The notes beneath the pieces were generated by a model that was given only the letters and a program-made list of their open reading frames with translations, did no database searches and had not been told where the DNA came from. This document shows, one piece after another, positions 16,685 to 25,555 of a stretch of DNA of 64,000 bases. The stretch covers positions 450,727 to 514,726 of the forward strand of contig NZ_SMRT01000003.1 of NCBI RefSeq assembly GCF_004354045.1. The letters run 5' to 3'. Numbering within the stretch: position 1 is the first letter of the stretch; each line of letters starts with the position of its first letter. Both the position numbers and the translations under genes were made by a program. The DNA comes from Paenibacillus piri. GTDB taxonomy: Bacteria > Bacillota > Bacilli > Paenibacillales > NBRC-103111.

Positions 16685-17995
16685 ATGAATTATGCACGTA
16701 AGCTTGCAGCAATTGGCATTTCATCCGTATTGGCTGTCTCTCTGGCTGCCTGCGGCGTCAAGGAAGAGGCCAACCAGAACCAGCCTGCAGCATCTAATAA
16801 TGCTAATACCGCCGGCAGCAATAAGGCAATAAAGCTGCGTATTATGTGGTGGGGTTCCCAGGCCCGTCATGATGCAACGTTGAAAGCGCTTGATTTATAC
16901 ACGAAAAAAAATCCTAATGTTACCTTTGAGCCGGAGTATCAAGCTTGGGACGGCTATTTGGATAAAATGTCGACCATGGCAGCAGCGCGCAACCTGCCGG
17001 ATATTATCCAGACGGATGCTGCATGGATTAGCGATTGGGGCAGTACAAACCGGTTGATGGATCTGACTAATGCGATCAATACCAAGGATGTCGATCCGGT
17101 TTTGCTGGACACAGGAAAATATAAAGACAAGCTGGTAGCGATTCCGCTCGGCAACAATGCGTTTGGCTTGGTCTACAACAAAGCGGCGGTGGAAAAGCTT
17201 GGCATCACGCCGCCTAAATACGGTTGGACATGGGACGACTTTTTTAAATTCGGCAAAGAGGCGAAAGCCAAGCTGGACAAAAACAAATATGTGTACAAGG
17301 ACTTAACTACCGACGGGATGTATGACGCCTATCAATTGGCTAAAGGAAAAGGCTGGCCTAGAGCGGACGGTAAATTTAACTATGATAAAGAGACCTGGCT
17401 CGATTGGATGAACAAATTCGCCGAAATGCGAGCGGCGGGAATCGTACCGCCGGCTGATGTAAATATATCCGATAAAGGCGCCGATGCCAAGCTTGATCTC
17501 ATGATCCAGGATAAGGTATTGTTCAGGAACTCCCACGCCGCCGAATTTTCGGGATTTGACGCGCTAAAACCGGGGCAGTTGGCTTTGGTAACGATACCTC
17601 AGGATAAACAAGCGGGCGGATGGTTGAAGGCTTCCATGTACTGGAGCATAAGCCCTGATACCAAAAATGCGGAAGAGGCGAAAAAGTTCGTCGACTGGTT
17701 TATCAACGATCCGGAAGCGGCGGATATATTGGGTACCTCGCGGGGAGTGCCTGTTTCTAAAAAAATTGTCAGCGGGTTAGAGTCTAAATTTACCCCGATC
17801 GACAAAGCCGGCATCGAGCTGATCAACAAAACCGCTCCGAATGCGCAAACCTTCTACCCGGGTCCGGGCATAAAAAACGGTTGGGATAAATTCGACAAGG
17901 AATATACCAACATTGTCCAACAAATTATGTTTGATAAAATAACGCCGGAAAAAGCTTGGGAGCAAGTTGAAAAGCTGGGAAAAGAAATCAAATAA
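16685..17995 (+). CDS. extracellular sugar-binding lipoprotein of an ABC importer
   Basis: 436 residues with a lipoprotein signal peptide: positively charged start, hydrophobic core and lipobox LAAC with the modified Cys23, then a Gln/Asn/Ala-rich linker. The mature part is a family 1 solute-binding protein (LRIMWWGSQARHDATLKALDL; IIQTDAAWISDWG; GLVYNKAAVEKLG; WFINDPEAADILGTSRGVPVS). It is anchored outside the membrane and should deliver sugars to the two permeases. AAAGGGG precedes the ATG. The substrate is not deducible. Confidence 0.93.
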   Translation: MNYARKLAAIGISSVLAVSLAACGVKEEANQNQPAASNNANTAGSNKAIKLRIMWWGSQARHDATLKALDLYTKKNPNVTFEPEYQAWDGYLDKMSTMAAARNLPDIIQTDAAWISDWGSTNRLMDLTNAINTKDVDPVLLDTGKYKDKLVAIPLGNNAFGLVYNKAAVEKLGITPPKYGWTWDDFFKFGKEAKAKLDKNKYVYKDLTTDGMYDAYQLAKGKGWPRADGKFNYDKETWLDWMNKFAEMRAAGIVPPADVNISDKGADAKLDLMIQDKVLFRNSHAAEFSGFDALKPGQLALVTIPQDKQAGGWLKASMYWSISPDTKNAEEAKKFVDWFINDPEAADILGTSRGVPVSKKIVSGLESKFTPIDKAGIELINKTAPNAQTFYPGPGIKNGWDKFDKEYTNIVQQIMFDKITPEKAWEQVEKLGKEIK

Positions 17996-18014
17996 AGGTT
18001 GGAGGCAACTTTTC

Positions 18015-18063
18015 AAAAGAGAGCCATAACGGAATATTTTGTTCCGCTGTGGTTCTCTTTTTG
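18015..18063 (+). terminator. intrinsic terminator after the solute-binding protein gene
   Basis: AAAGAGAGCCA...CGGAA pairs with TTCCG...TGGTTCTCTTT (two small internal mismatches), followed by TTTTTGG. It ends the sugar uptake locus. Confidence 0.85.
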
Positions 18064-18173
18064 GTGTTCTCCAGATATGGCCACCCATGCCGCTAATACA
18101 GCACCATAGAGGATCCCACAAACCTGCTCCCTCTGCTATAATAAAGGCAGAATACAGAATGAGGTGACAGAAT

Positions 18174-18941
18174 ATGATTAAGCTGGCGGCATTCGATGTG
18201 GACGGGACATTGCGCGACCGGGACTACTTGCCTGAATCGACACGGACAGCATTGCTGAAATTGAAGGAGCGCGGCGTTGCGCTCGCCTTATGTACAGGCC
18301 GCAGCGAATACGAGATGGAGTCGCTGCGCAAGGAGCTTGCCATCGATTGGGCGGTTACTTGCAACGGCAGCCATATCGGCTACCAAGGGAAGACGGTTTT
18401 CGGCAACGCGTTTCCGAAGGAAACCGTCGCTGGGTGGCTGCATGAGGCCGAACGGAACAATCATGCGGTACTGCTGTACGGGGCGGAGCTGATGTTTACG
18501 AACCGGGAGAACGATTCGCTGTTCCTTCAAGCGCAGCGGGAGATCGGCTTTATGGAGCCGGTACCGCTTCAGACGGGCGAGGAGATGCCGGATGTATATC
18601 AGTGCATTATGTTTTGCAATGAGGAAGAGGAGACCGGCTACATCCGGGACCGGAGGGAAAGCTACTATATACACCGGTGGCGACCTTGGGCCGTTGACAT
18701 TAATCCGAACGGAATGAACAAGGCGCTCGGCCTCCGGCGGCTGCTCGATCATCTGCAGCTTGCACCGCATGAGGTCGCCGCATTCGGCGACGGTCTCAAC
18801 GATCTCGAGCTGATCGAGTCGGTCGGCACCGGAATTGCGATGGGCAATGCATGCGACGAGCTGAAGGCGAAGGCGCGTTTCGTGACCAAATCCATCCATG
18901 AGAACGGCATCGCCTATGCCGTGGAGAAATGGATCCTATGA
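18174..18941 (+). CDS. HAD-superfamily Cof-type phosphatase
   Basis: 255 residues: FDVDGTLRDRD (motif I, Asp8/Asp10), LCTGRSEYE (motif II), NPNGMNKALGL (motif III lysine) and FGDGLNDLEL (motif IV), so all catalytic elements are present. It is a cytoplasmic sugar-phosphate-type phosphatase with a C2 cap, similar in design to the product at 6951 but not closely related to it. GAGGTGAC lies just upstream of the ATG. It overlaps the next gene by 4 nt, so the phosphatase and the MFS pump are co-translated. Confidence 0.88.
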   Translation: MIKLAAFDVDGTLRDRDYLPESTRTALLKLKERGVALALCTGRSEYEMESLRKELAIDWAVTCNGSHIGYQGKTVFGNAFPKETVAGWLHEAERNNHAVLLYGAELMFTNRENDSLFLQAQREIGFMEPVPLQTGEEMPDVYQCIMFCNEEEETGYIRDRRESYYIHRWRPWAVDINPNGMNKALGLRRLLDHLQLAPHEVAAFGDGLNDLELIESVGTGIAMGNACDELKAKARFVTKSIHENGIAYAVEKWIL

Positions 18942-20380
18942 GCGGGGCGGACAGAGAGCAATTGCAGCCTGCCGCTGTCCGCAACCGCTGGATCGTGCTG
19001 GCCAACGTGTCGGTCGGCACCTTTATGGCCACACTGGACGGCAGCATTGCCAATGTCGCGCTGCCTACAATGTCCGTCGAGCTGAACGCTCCGATTCATT
19101 GGGTTCAATGGGTGCTGACCGCTTATTTATTGACGATTTGCGCAACGCTTCCGATCATGGGCAAAATATCCGATTTGATCGGCAGAGGCACCGTGTATAA
19201 CTACGGCTTTCTGCTCTTTGCGATCGGTTCGGGATTATGCGGCATCTCCAATACGTTGGGTATGCTTATTATTTCCCGGATCATCCAGGCGCTCGGCGCA
19301 TCCTGTCTGATGACCAACAGCCAGGCGATCGTCGCCGAAGTGTTTGCCAAAGGGGATCGCGGCCGGGCGATCGGCATCGTAGGAACGGTCGTATCGCTTG
19401 GTTCCTTGACGGGTCCGGGGCTCGGAGGCATATTGGTCGAGCGGCTCGGCTGGCCGTCGATTTTCTGGATTAATATTCCAATTGGTTTGCTCGGGTTTAT
19501 AGCCGGGTGGTTTTTGCTGCCGAAGGAAAAGTCCCGGGCGCACAAAGAACCGTTCGATTACAGAGGCTCGGCCTTATTTATATTCGGTATTGTCGGATTT
19601 TTGTATACGGTATCCAACGGCAAGGATTGGGGCTGGACTTCCGTCGTCACAATAGGCGGTCTTGCGGTATCGATTGCGGTTCTCGCTTATTTTTACATAT
19701 GGGAAAATAAAACGAACCATCCGATGCTCGATTTCGGCTTGTACCGGGTTCGGACGTTTGCGATCGGCAACATAACCGCGTTCCTGAGCTTTATCGCGAT
19801 GTTTTTCACAAATGTCATGATGCCCTTCTATATGCAAAACGTACTTATGTACTCGGCCGAGAAAACGGGCTATACGATGATGGTGTTTCCTTTTGTCATG
19901 GCGATCGTGGCGCCGTTTTCGGGCTGGTTGTCGGACAAGATCGGACCCAACATTCTTACAACGTTAGGGTTGATGATCAATGCGCTCGGCTTTGCGCTGC
20001 TTCATACGCTGTCGATTCACGAGGAAGCGTGGGTGGTCGGGCTGCATTTGTCGTTGTTCGGTTTGGGCGGCGGGCTGTTTCAGTCTCCGAACAATTCCAG
20101 CGTGATGGGGGCCGTTCCGGGCAACAAATTAGGTACGGCCGGCGGACTGAACGCATTGGTCAGAAATGTCGGGATGGTGCTTGGCATTTCCTTCTCCGTA
20201 TCGATCTACTCGACGCGTTTGCATCAGACCGCGGGCGCTGCGGGTGCGGCCGATGCCCAGGCCATGCTGGATGCGCTTCATCTTGTATTTTGGGTTGCCA
20301 TGGGCGTCTGCCTGCTGGCGCTGGCGGTTTCGGTAAGACGTCTCGGCAAAAAATCAGGACCTCAAAAGGCCGCCGCCTAG
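18938..20380 (+). CDS. MFS drug exporter of the DHA2 (EmrB/QacA) family, 14 helices
   Basis: 480 residues. Motif D1 (GTFMATLDGSIANVALPTM) at the first helix is characteristic of DHA2 proton-driven exporters; GKISDLIGRGTVY is the motif A loop and GLGGILVERLGWPSIFWINIP is motif C, the antiporter signature. Fourteen hydrophobic segments fit. It sits in the membrane and exports drugs or metabolites by proton antiport. I chose the ATG that overlaps the stop of the upstream gene (ATGA); an ATG at 18929 is in frame too. Confidence 0.9.
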   Translation: MSGADREQLQPAAVRNRWIVLANVSVGTFMATLDGSIANVALPTMSVELNAPIHWVQWVLTAYLLTICATLPIMGKISDLIGRGTVYNYGFLLFAIGSGLCGISNTLGMLIISRIIQALGASCLMTNSQAIVAEVFAKGDRGRAIGIVGTVVSLGSLTGPGLGGILVERLGWPSIFWINIPIGLLGFIAGWFLLPKEKSRAHKEPFDYRGSALFIFGIVGFLYTVSNGKDWGWTSVVTIGGLAVSIAVLAYFYIWENKTNHPMLDFGLYRVRTFAIGNITAFLSFIAMFFTNVMMPFYMQNVLMYSAEKTGYTMMVFPFVMAIVAPFSGWLSDKIGPNILTTLGLMINALGFALLHTLSIHEEAWVVGLHLSLFGLGGGLFQSPNNSSVMGAVPGNKLGTAGGLNALVRNVGMVLGISFSVSIYSTRLHQTAGAAGAADAQAMLDALHLVFWVAMGVCLLALAVSVRRLGKKSGPQKAAA

Positions 20381-20401
20381 CAGCCTGTATATACGACGTT
20401 T

Positions 20402-20449
20402 GACAGGGTACGGAAGAACCAGGTTTCTTCCGGTACCCTGTTTTTTTTG
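20402..20449 (+). terminator. intrinsic terminator after the MFS gene
   Basis: ACAGGGTACGGAAGAA pairs with TTCTTCCGGTACCCTGT (one bulge) and a run of eight T follows. Confidence 0.92.
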
Positions 20450-20747
20450 TTGCCGGGGATATGATGCGCGAGCCGGGCTGCAGGTATCGGGAGCTCAACG
20501 GAATTCGCTTGAGGAGGCCGGAGAATAAGGCGCGGAGCGGGCGGCGTCGTTCCGGAGACGGGGTCAAAAGCGTTTTGTGCTGGTGCCGATTTTTCGTAGG
20601 TCGGGATACCCCTTTTTTGCCGCGAACAAGGATTAATCGCCCGTTTGTCGTATTTATAACTGGAAGGCTGCTTGGAACCTTTTACCTGCCGCGGACGTAT
20701 AGACGTATGCCGGTGCGGGCCGCCGCCGCAATTATTTTTATTTATTT
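20450..20747. other. gene-free stretch before the lipoprotein gene
   Basis: About 300 nt without a convincing gene. A 101-codon frame crosses it, but has no ribosome site and an Arg/Cys-rich composition typical of noise. I see no clear promoter hexamers or repeat; the promoter of the following lipoprotein gene must lie here. Confidence 0.4.
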
Positions 20748-20758
20748 GGAGGTTGATC

Positions 20759-22303
20759 ATGAATAGAATGAAACGGACATGGGTATCGCTTTTTCTGGTT
20801 GTTATGCTGATCGTGCTTGCAGGCTGTCAGGCCGTCAACGGTTTGGACGTAAGCAAAATGTTTGCGAACAGCTTGAACATCCAATCTGCACAAGGAACGC
20901 AGACCCTTACGCTAGAGCTTGAAATGAACCCGAGCGTAACCCCGATGACGGATGAGCAGCTGCTGCTCGAGCTGTTCAGCAAAGTGAGTGTCCGCATATC
21001 GGAATTCAGTATGCAAGACTGGACGCATGCTTCGCTAAAAGGGGTATTCGAATACACCCAGGGACAAATTCCGTTTCAAATGTCAATGAGCGACATGGAA
21101 ACCGTCATTGCGCTGGAAGGTGCGAAGAAGCCGATCGTCATGCACAATCAATTTGCCGGCATGGAGACGATGAAGGAGACGATTACTCCCGAAATGGAGC
21201 GGCAGTTCAACGAATTTTACAAAAAAACAATCGAGTTTATGCCGGCTTTCTACAGCTACTTGATCGGAAATGCGCCGAATCCGGCGAACATTACCGCCGG
21301 CAGCAATAAATTCAGAATTCAGAATCAAAACGAAGGCGTCAACGGAAAAAAGGTTCATATTGAAATCAAGGGCAGCGAATGGATCGGTCTTGCCAAAGGA
21401 TTATTGACGAACCTGGTTGCAGATGAAAAAGGCATGAAGGATATGCTGGGGCAGCTGTACGATGTGTATATACCGCTTGTCAAACAGTACATGCAGGAGA
21501 AAGGTCCGGACGGGGATTCGTCCATGGATATGATGAGTCTATATTTAAACAACAAATCGCTTGCCGTTGAAACGGCATTTGCATTTTTAAACAGCCACTT
21601 GAAACAAATGCTCGATGAAAGCTCTTCCGCCATGGATATGCCGAAGCTGCTGACGGACGATGCATTCTCGTTGAAGATGGATGTGTATACGGACAGTGAA
21701 TTGACGCCGCGCAAGACGGATACCGAAATCGTGATTGCGTCGCCGACTGAAAACAGCGCGGTAAAATCGATTAAGCTCACGTCCGCCAGCGAATGGTGGA
21801 ATGTGAATAAGCCGGTTACGGCGAATAAAATCGATACGTCCGCAGGGTCGTTCGTTTTCGCGCCCGACAAGCCTGCCCGAATCGTCTCGATTCTGGATCC
21901 GAATTCACAGCTGTATAAGCTGTTGAAGAAGGACCTGAAAATTACGAGAAAAGATATCCGAATGTCGATGGATAGCGGCAGCGGCGATTCGACCGCCCCT
22001 TACAACCTGGACGGCACCGTTATGGTCCCGATCCGCTATGTAGTCGAACAGCTGGATGCGGATGTGGCCTGGGAGCCGTCGACGCAAAAAATAACGGTCA
22101 CCGATCCGCTCAACGGCATCGCCGTCAACTTGAACGTCGGCAGCCAGCAAGCTTCGGTAAACGGCATGATCAAGCCATTGGAAAAAGCCGCGGAGATCAG
22201 GAACGAATCGACCTATGTGCCGCTCCGCTTTATCGCCGAAAGCATGGGCGCGAAAGTCGGCTGGGACCAGGAATCGCAAACGGTCACGATATCCCGCGAT
22301 TAA
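20759..22303 (+). CDS. lipoprotein with C-terminal copper-amine-oxidase-N-like domain
   Basis: 514 residues from ATG preceded by GGAGGT. The signal peptide ends in the lipobox VLAGC with Cys23. The middle (about 40-380) is a large unrecognised region rich in Met and charged residues. The C-terminus (about 410-514) holds two copies of the beta-structured stalk motif of the copper amine oxidase N-terminal domain family: VPIRYVVEQLDADVAWEPST and VPLRFIAESMGAKVGWDQES, each followed by a TVT strand. In Paenibacillaceae this domain is an extracellular wall-associated module, not an oxidase. It should be anchored on the outer membrane face; its function is unknown. Confidence 0.85.
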   Translation: MNRMKRTWVSLFLVVMLIVLAGCQAVNGLDVSKMFANSLNIQSAQGTQTLTLELEMNPSVTPMTDEQLLLELFSKVSVRISEFSMQDWTHASLKGVFEYTQGQIPFQMSMSDMETVIALEGAKKPIVMHNQFAGMETMKETITPEMERQFNEFYKKTIEFMPAFYSYLIGNAPNPANITAGSNKFRIQNQNEGVNGKKVHIEIKGSEWIGLAKGLLTNLVADEKGMKDMLGQLYDVYIPLVKQYMQEKGPDGDSSMDMMSLYLNNKSLAVETAFAFLNSHLKQMLDESSSAMDMPKLLTDDAFSLKMDVYTDSELTPRKTDTEIVIASPTENSAVKSIKLTSASEWWNVNKPVTANKIDTSAGSFVFAPDKPARIVSILDPNSQLYKLLKKDLKITRKDIRMSMDSGSGDSTAPYNLDGTVMVPIRYVVEQLDADVAWEPSTQKITVTDPLNGIAVNLNVGSQQASVNGMIKPLEKAAEIRNESTYVPLRFIAESMGAKVGWDQESQTVTISRD

Positions 22304-22307
22304 AACA

Positions 22308-22352
22308 GATAGGAAAAAACCCGATTCCGCCGGATCGGGTTTCTTCCTATTT
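22308..22352 (+). terminator. intrinsic terminator after the lipoprotein gene
   Basis: ATAGGAA..AACCCGAT pairs with ATCGGGTT..TTCCTAT around TCCGCCGG. It may serve both strands, but the left-pointing gene ends 44 nt away. Confidence 0.75.
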
Positions 22353-22395
22353 GAGGCGGTTGTTCGTTCTGCGTATGCCTGATGCTGCACGAAGT

Positions 22396-22620
22396 TTAAC
22401 CTTGGGAGCGTTCGTCTTCTTGCGTATCCGGGCTATCCGTATTGCTGCTGCCGGATGGCCGGGGAGTGGACAACCGGCCTGCGCGGGCCGCAGCTTCGCG
22501 AAGCAAAAATTCGATATGCCCGTTCACGCTGCGAAACTCGTCGTTAGCCCAACGTTCCAATGCTTCGTACAGCTTCGGGTCCAGCCGCAGGGCGAAGTTT
22601 TTTTTGGGAGCCATGGCCAC
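22396..22620 (-). CDS. ribbon-helix-helix (Arc-like) small protein
   Basis: 74 residues. The N-terminal half, KKNFALRLDPKLYEALERWA followed by EFRSVNGHIEFLLREA, has the beta-strand plus two-helix layout of Arc/MetJ-type DNA-binding proteins; the last 25 residues are Ser/Pro/Asp-rich and probably disordered. It starts at a GTG (or the ATG 6 nt later) only 8 nt after the stop of the SPFH gene and has no strong ribosome site of its own, so coupled translation is likely. Its role, repressor of the pair or something else, is open. Confidence 0.75.
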   Translation of the reverse strand: MAMAPKKNFALRLDPKLYEALERWANDEFRSVNGHIEFLLREAAARAGRLSTPRPSGSSNTDSPDTQEDERSQG

Positions 22621-22628
22621 GGCGCAGC

Positions 22629-23471
22629 TTAATACAGGCTGCCCGTATTAATGACAGGATTGGCGGAACGATCGGAAACGATGGCAACCAGCAAGTTGTT
22701 GATCATCGCGGCTTTGCGTTCTTCGTCGAGCACGATCACGCCGTCCTGCTCGATTTGGGCAATGGCCATCTGCACCATGCCGACCGCGCCTTCCACAATT
22801 TTGGAGCGCGCGGAGATAATCGCCGTCGCCTGCTGGCGCTGCAGCATGGCGCTCGCAATTTCAGTCGAGTAGGCAAGGTGGGTGAGCCGGGCTTCAAGCA
22901 CTTCCACGCCGGCAACGGACAGCCGCTCTTGAAGCTCCCGGCTCAGTTCCTCCGCGATTTGCTCGGAATTGCCGCGCAGCGAGTAGCCTTCGCCCTCGAA
23001 CAGGTCGTAAGGATACTTATTGGCCACATGACGCAGCGCCGTTTCGCTCTGGATTTCAACAAACTGCTCATATTTATCGACATCGAACATCGCCTTGGCC
23101 GAATCGACGACCCGGAATACGACAACGGCGGCAATTTCAATCGGGTTCCCTTCAATATCATTCACTTTCAGCTTTGCGCTGTTAAAGTTGCGGACACGCA
23201 AGGAGACATGCTTGCGAATGGAAAAAGGAATGGCCAGCCAGAAGCCGCTGTTTCGAATCGTACCGGCGTAGCTCCCGAAAAACGTGACGACCATCGCCTG
23301 ATTCGGTTGGACGACGGTGATGCCGGATGCCAGCACAGTCACAATACAAAGTAAAGCAATCCCGATGAAAATAGACCCGTTTACGAGCAGGACTACGGAC
23401 AGAGCCGTAGCGGCCAGAAGCAGCAGAAGCGAGAGAAATCCGTTTAATGCCCAAGCTTTTTGTTCGTTCAT
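22629..23471 (-). CDS. SPFH/Band 7 domain membrane protein
   Basis: 280 residues from ATG 23471 ([11 protein letters not shown]), 8-9 nt after GAAGGAG. Two N-terminal hydrophobic segments (about 10-55) are followed by an SPFH domain ([58 protein letters not shown]) and a C-terminal helix with [20 protein letters not shown] and the [20 protein letters not shown] stretch typical of stomatin/prohibitin-like proteins. These scaffold membrane microdomains. The frame is open upstream but the start chosen has the only good ribosome site. It is followed by a ribbon-helix-helix gene in one operon. Confidence 0.88.
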   Translation of the reverse strand: MNEQKAWALNGFLSLLLLLAATALSVVLLVNGSIFIGIALLCIVTVLASGITVVQPNQAMVVTFFGSYAGTIRNSGFWLAIPFSIRKHVSLRVRNFNSAKLKVNDIEGNPIEIAAVVVFRVVDSAKAMFDVDKYEQFVEIQSETALRHVANKYPYDLFEGEGYSLRGNSEQIAEELSRELQERLSVAGVEVLEARLTHLAYSTEIASAMLQRQQATAIISARSKIVEGAVGMVQMAIAQIEQDGVIVLDEERKAAMINNLLVAIVSDRSANPVINTGSLY

Positions 23472-23697
23472 TATAAAACACTCCTTCTCATTCAGTAGTA
23501 GTATTGATTGAATATCGATTTGATATTTAAATGATATCACTTTTTCTAGTAAATGTAAAATGGAATTTGATGGATTTCGGACAAACGGGCGTTGACATCG
23601 GAATAAGGTCATGCTATAAGTGGTTGTAAGCAGAGAAAAGCTGCTGTTTATTATGGCGGCAGCTCGCCAATCTTATGAATAAAGGCGGTGCATCCGA

Positions 23698-24042
23698 ATG
23701 GAGCAAGTGAAATCCGAGCAAGTATTTGACCAAAAAATTGCGGGTACGAAACCGACTGTTGCGGTATTTAAAGCGACATGGTGCAAAGACTGCCACTTTA
23801 TCGAGCCGTTTATGCCGGCCGTTGAGGAAGCTTATCGGGACCGGCTCGATTTTATACAGCTGGATCGCGACGAGGTGCCCGACTTGTGCGAAAAGCTCAA
23901 CATTTTGGGCATCCCCAGCTTTATCGCATTCCGCGAAGGACAGGAGCTCGTCCGGTTCGTCAGCAAGCTGCGTAAAACAAGGGAAGAAATCGAACAATTT
24001 CTGGATCGCGCGCTGGAAGTGGCCGACGCCCTCAAGAAGTAA
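23698..24042 (+). CDS. thioredoxin-family protein with WCKDC active site
   Basis: 114 residues, cytoplasmic, no signal. Thioredoxin fold: FKATWCKDC (Cys29, Cys32) instead of the usual WCGPC, then DFIQLDRDE, and the cis-proline loop LGIPSFIAF. The Lys-Asp between the cysteines should change redox potential relative to classical thioredoxin (the window also has a WCGPC TrxA at 42556). Similar proteins in Bacillaceae are annotated only as thioredoxin family. AAAGGCGGTG precedes the ATG; a terminator follows. Confidence 0.85.
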   Translation: MEQVKSEQVFDQKIAGTKPTVAVFKATWCKDCHFIEPFMPAVEEAYRDRLDFIQLDRDEVPDLCEKLNILGIPSFIAFREGQELVRFVSKLRKTREEIEQFLDRALEVADALKK

Positions 24043-24067
24043 GGCTGCACCGAACTCATGCGGTTCA

Positions 24068-24116
24068 AAGCCGCCGTTCCACGGATTTCATCATCCGCGG
24101 AGCGGCGGCTTTTTTC
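24068..24116 (+). terminator. intrinsic terminator after the thioredoxin-like gene
   Basis: AAGCCGCCGTTCC..CGGAT pairs with ATCCGCGGAGCGGCGGCTT, imperfect in the middle, followed by TTTTTT. Confidence 0.88.
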
Positions 24117-24117
24117 G

Positions 24118-24183
24118 TATTCACAACCTTGACAAACGCGCTCGTCCCGTAGGACGGCGAAGCCGTTTACCCTGTTTCAACGC
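24118..24183. repeat. dispersed intergenic repeat, C-type
   Basis: TCACAACCTTGACAAACGCG, then CTCGTC..GACGGCGAAGCCGTTTA..CCTG. It matches the copy at 43015-43070 closely. It begins immediately after the T-run of a terminator. Confidence 0.7.
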
Positions 24184-24298
24184 TTTGTAACATTTCCGAA
24201 TGGATTTGCTTGGTTTTTATGGCTATAATGATACATGAACGATTCGACTTTATTAGCGGCATATGTCGAATTTATATGAAGTAGGTGGTTCCAGCTTA

Positions 24299-25240
24299 AT
24301 GAATATGCAAACTTGGTTGAAGCGGTTCTCTTTCGCGAGCATGTACGGGATGTTTCTAATTATTATTATGGGCGCCCTCGTGACGAAAACGGACTCGGGC
24401 CGCGGCTGCGGGGACGAATGGCCGCTCTGCAACGGTAAATTTGTTCCGGCCTATACAATTGAATCGGTTATCGAATACAGCCACCGTTTTGTGGTGGGGG
24501 TCGTTGGCATTATTTTGTTGATCACGATGGTTCTTGTATTTATGTTCAGCCGCAGAAACGATGCCAAATGGTTTGTGTCCGGCGCGATGTTTTTCACCGT
24601 TCTGCAGGCTATTCTCGGCGCGCTGGCGGTCGTCTGGCCGCAATCGTCGGCCGTGCTGGCGCTCCATTTCGGCTTTTCGCTGATGGCGTTCGCCTTTACG
24701 CTGCTGCTTGCCCTGGTGTATACCCGGCTCGGTTCCACGCTATCCGGCAAGCCGGCCGTCTTATCGGTCCGAGTCCGCTGGAGCGTCGCGCTGACGTTGA
24801 TTTACAGCTATGCGGTCGTTTATTTGGGCGCGTTCGTGCGGCATACCGAATCGTCGGGCGGCTGTATCGGCTGGCCGTTATGCAACGGGCAGCTGATTCC
24901 CGACATGGTCGGGCCGACCCGGATCGTGTTTGCCCACCGGATCGGGGCGGTGCTGCTGCTGCTGTTTGTTTTATGGCTGTTCATGGCCATCCGCGCCCAG
25001 CAGGGACCGCATGAGAACGCATATCAGGCCGCCAAATGGGCGTTCATCCTGGTCGTCCTGCAAATATTGAGCGGCGCGTTCGTCACGTTGTCCATCGGGT
25101 ATGACTGGTACTTGCTGGCAAGTCTTCTGCATGCCGTGCTCATCTCGGGATTGTTCGGTATATTATGTTATTTATGCGTGCTTGCCCTGCAGGCCAAAGG
25201 GGGCGACAGACAGGCTTACGGGGCTCGGCAGCTCAAGTAA
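24299..25240 (+). CDS. ctaA: heme A synthase
   Basis: 313 residues, eight membrane helices. The first extracellular loop has GALVTKTDSGRGCGDEWPLC and the second half repeats it with GAFVRHTESSGGCIGWPLC, giving the paired cysteines and the conserved histidines (EYSHRFVVG; FAHRIGAVL) of Bacillus-type CtaA. The enzyme converts heme O to heme A for cytochrome aa3 oxidase. ATG 24299 lies about 10 nt after AGGTGG; the frame extends to 24263 and an ATG at 24305 is also possible. No ctaB is adjacent. Two repeat copies follow directly. Confidence 0.92.
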   Translation: MNMQTWLKRFSFASMYGMFLIIIMGALVTKTDSGRGCGDEWPLCNGKFVPAYTIESVIEYSHRFVVGVVGIILLITMVLVFMFSRRNDAKWFVSGAMFFTVLQAILGALAVVWPQSSAVLALHFGFSLMAFAFTLLLALVYTRLGSTLSGKPAVLSVRVRWSVALTLIYSYAVVYLGAFVRHTESSGGCIGWPLCNGQLIPDMVGPTRIVFAHRIGAVLLLLFVLWLFMAIRAQQGPHENAYQAAKWAFILVVLQILSGAFVTLSIGYDWYLLASLLHAVLISGLFGILCYLCVLALQAKGGDRQAYGARQLK

Positions 25241-25251
25241 GCCTGCTGTTT

Positions 25252-25489
25252 TATAATGATAGAAAGTATAAGTTTTCAGCGGAGCTGAACAATTCTGATA
25301 TTGCAAGAAAAGCTACATCTAAAACACGAATGTATCTTCGTCGGAAGGGCTTCGGTCAGAAGCTTTTCTTATAATGATAGAAAGTATAAGTTTTCAGCGG
25401 AGCTGAAGCTTTCAATCATTTCAAGAAAACCTGCATATAAATCGCGGTCGCTCATCTTGGATAGGCTTCGATAGAGGTTTTCTTATTGC
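25252..25489. repeat. tandem pair of modular intergenic repeats (A- then B-type)
   Basis: Each unit starts TAATGATAGAAAGTATAAG then TTTTCAGCGGAGCTGAA. Unit A (25252-25371) carries AAGAAAAGCT ... AGCTTTTCTT around a ~45-nt loop. Unit B (25372-25489) carries AAGAAAACCT ... AGGTTTTCTT around an unrelated loop containing AAATCGCGGTCGCTCATCTT. The stems differ by a compensating G-C to C-G exchange. Unit A recurs at 39052; parts of the B loop recur at 33123 and 34228. Confidence 0.85.
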
Positions 25490-25555
25490 GGTTGATTATT
25501 ACGTCCGTTGGGCTTTTATAAAGGATCACATGTGGAAAAGGGGTTTTGTTTAATC

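Noticed and set aside
20461..20766. 101-codon frame before the lipoprotein gene
   Set aside because: Arg/Cys-rich noise without ribosome site; overlaps the true lipoprotein start.
25252..25489. Paired repeats as a CRISPR array
   Set aside because: Only two units with long conserved arms and no spacer pattern; copies occur elsewhere singly and no cas genes are present.
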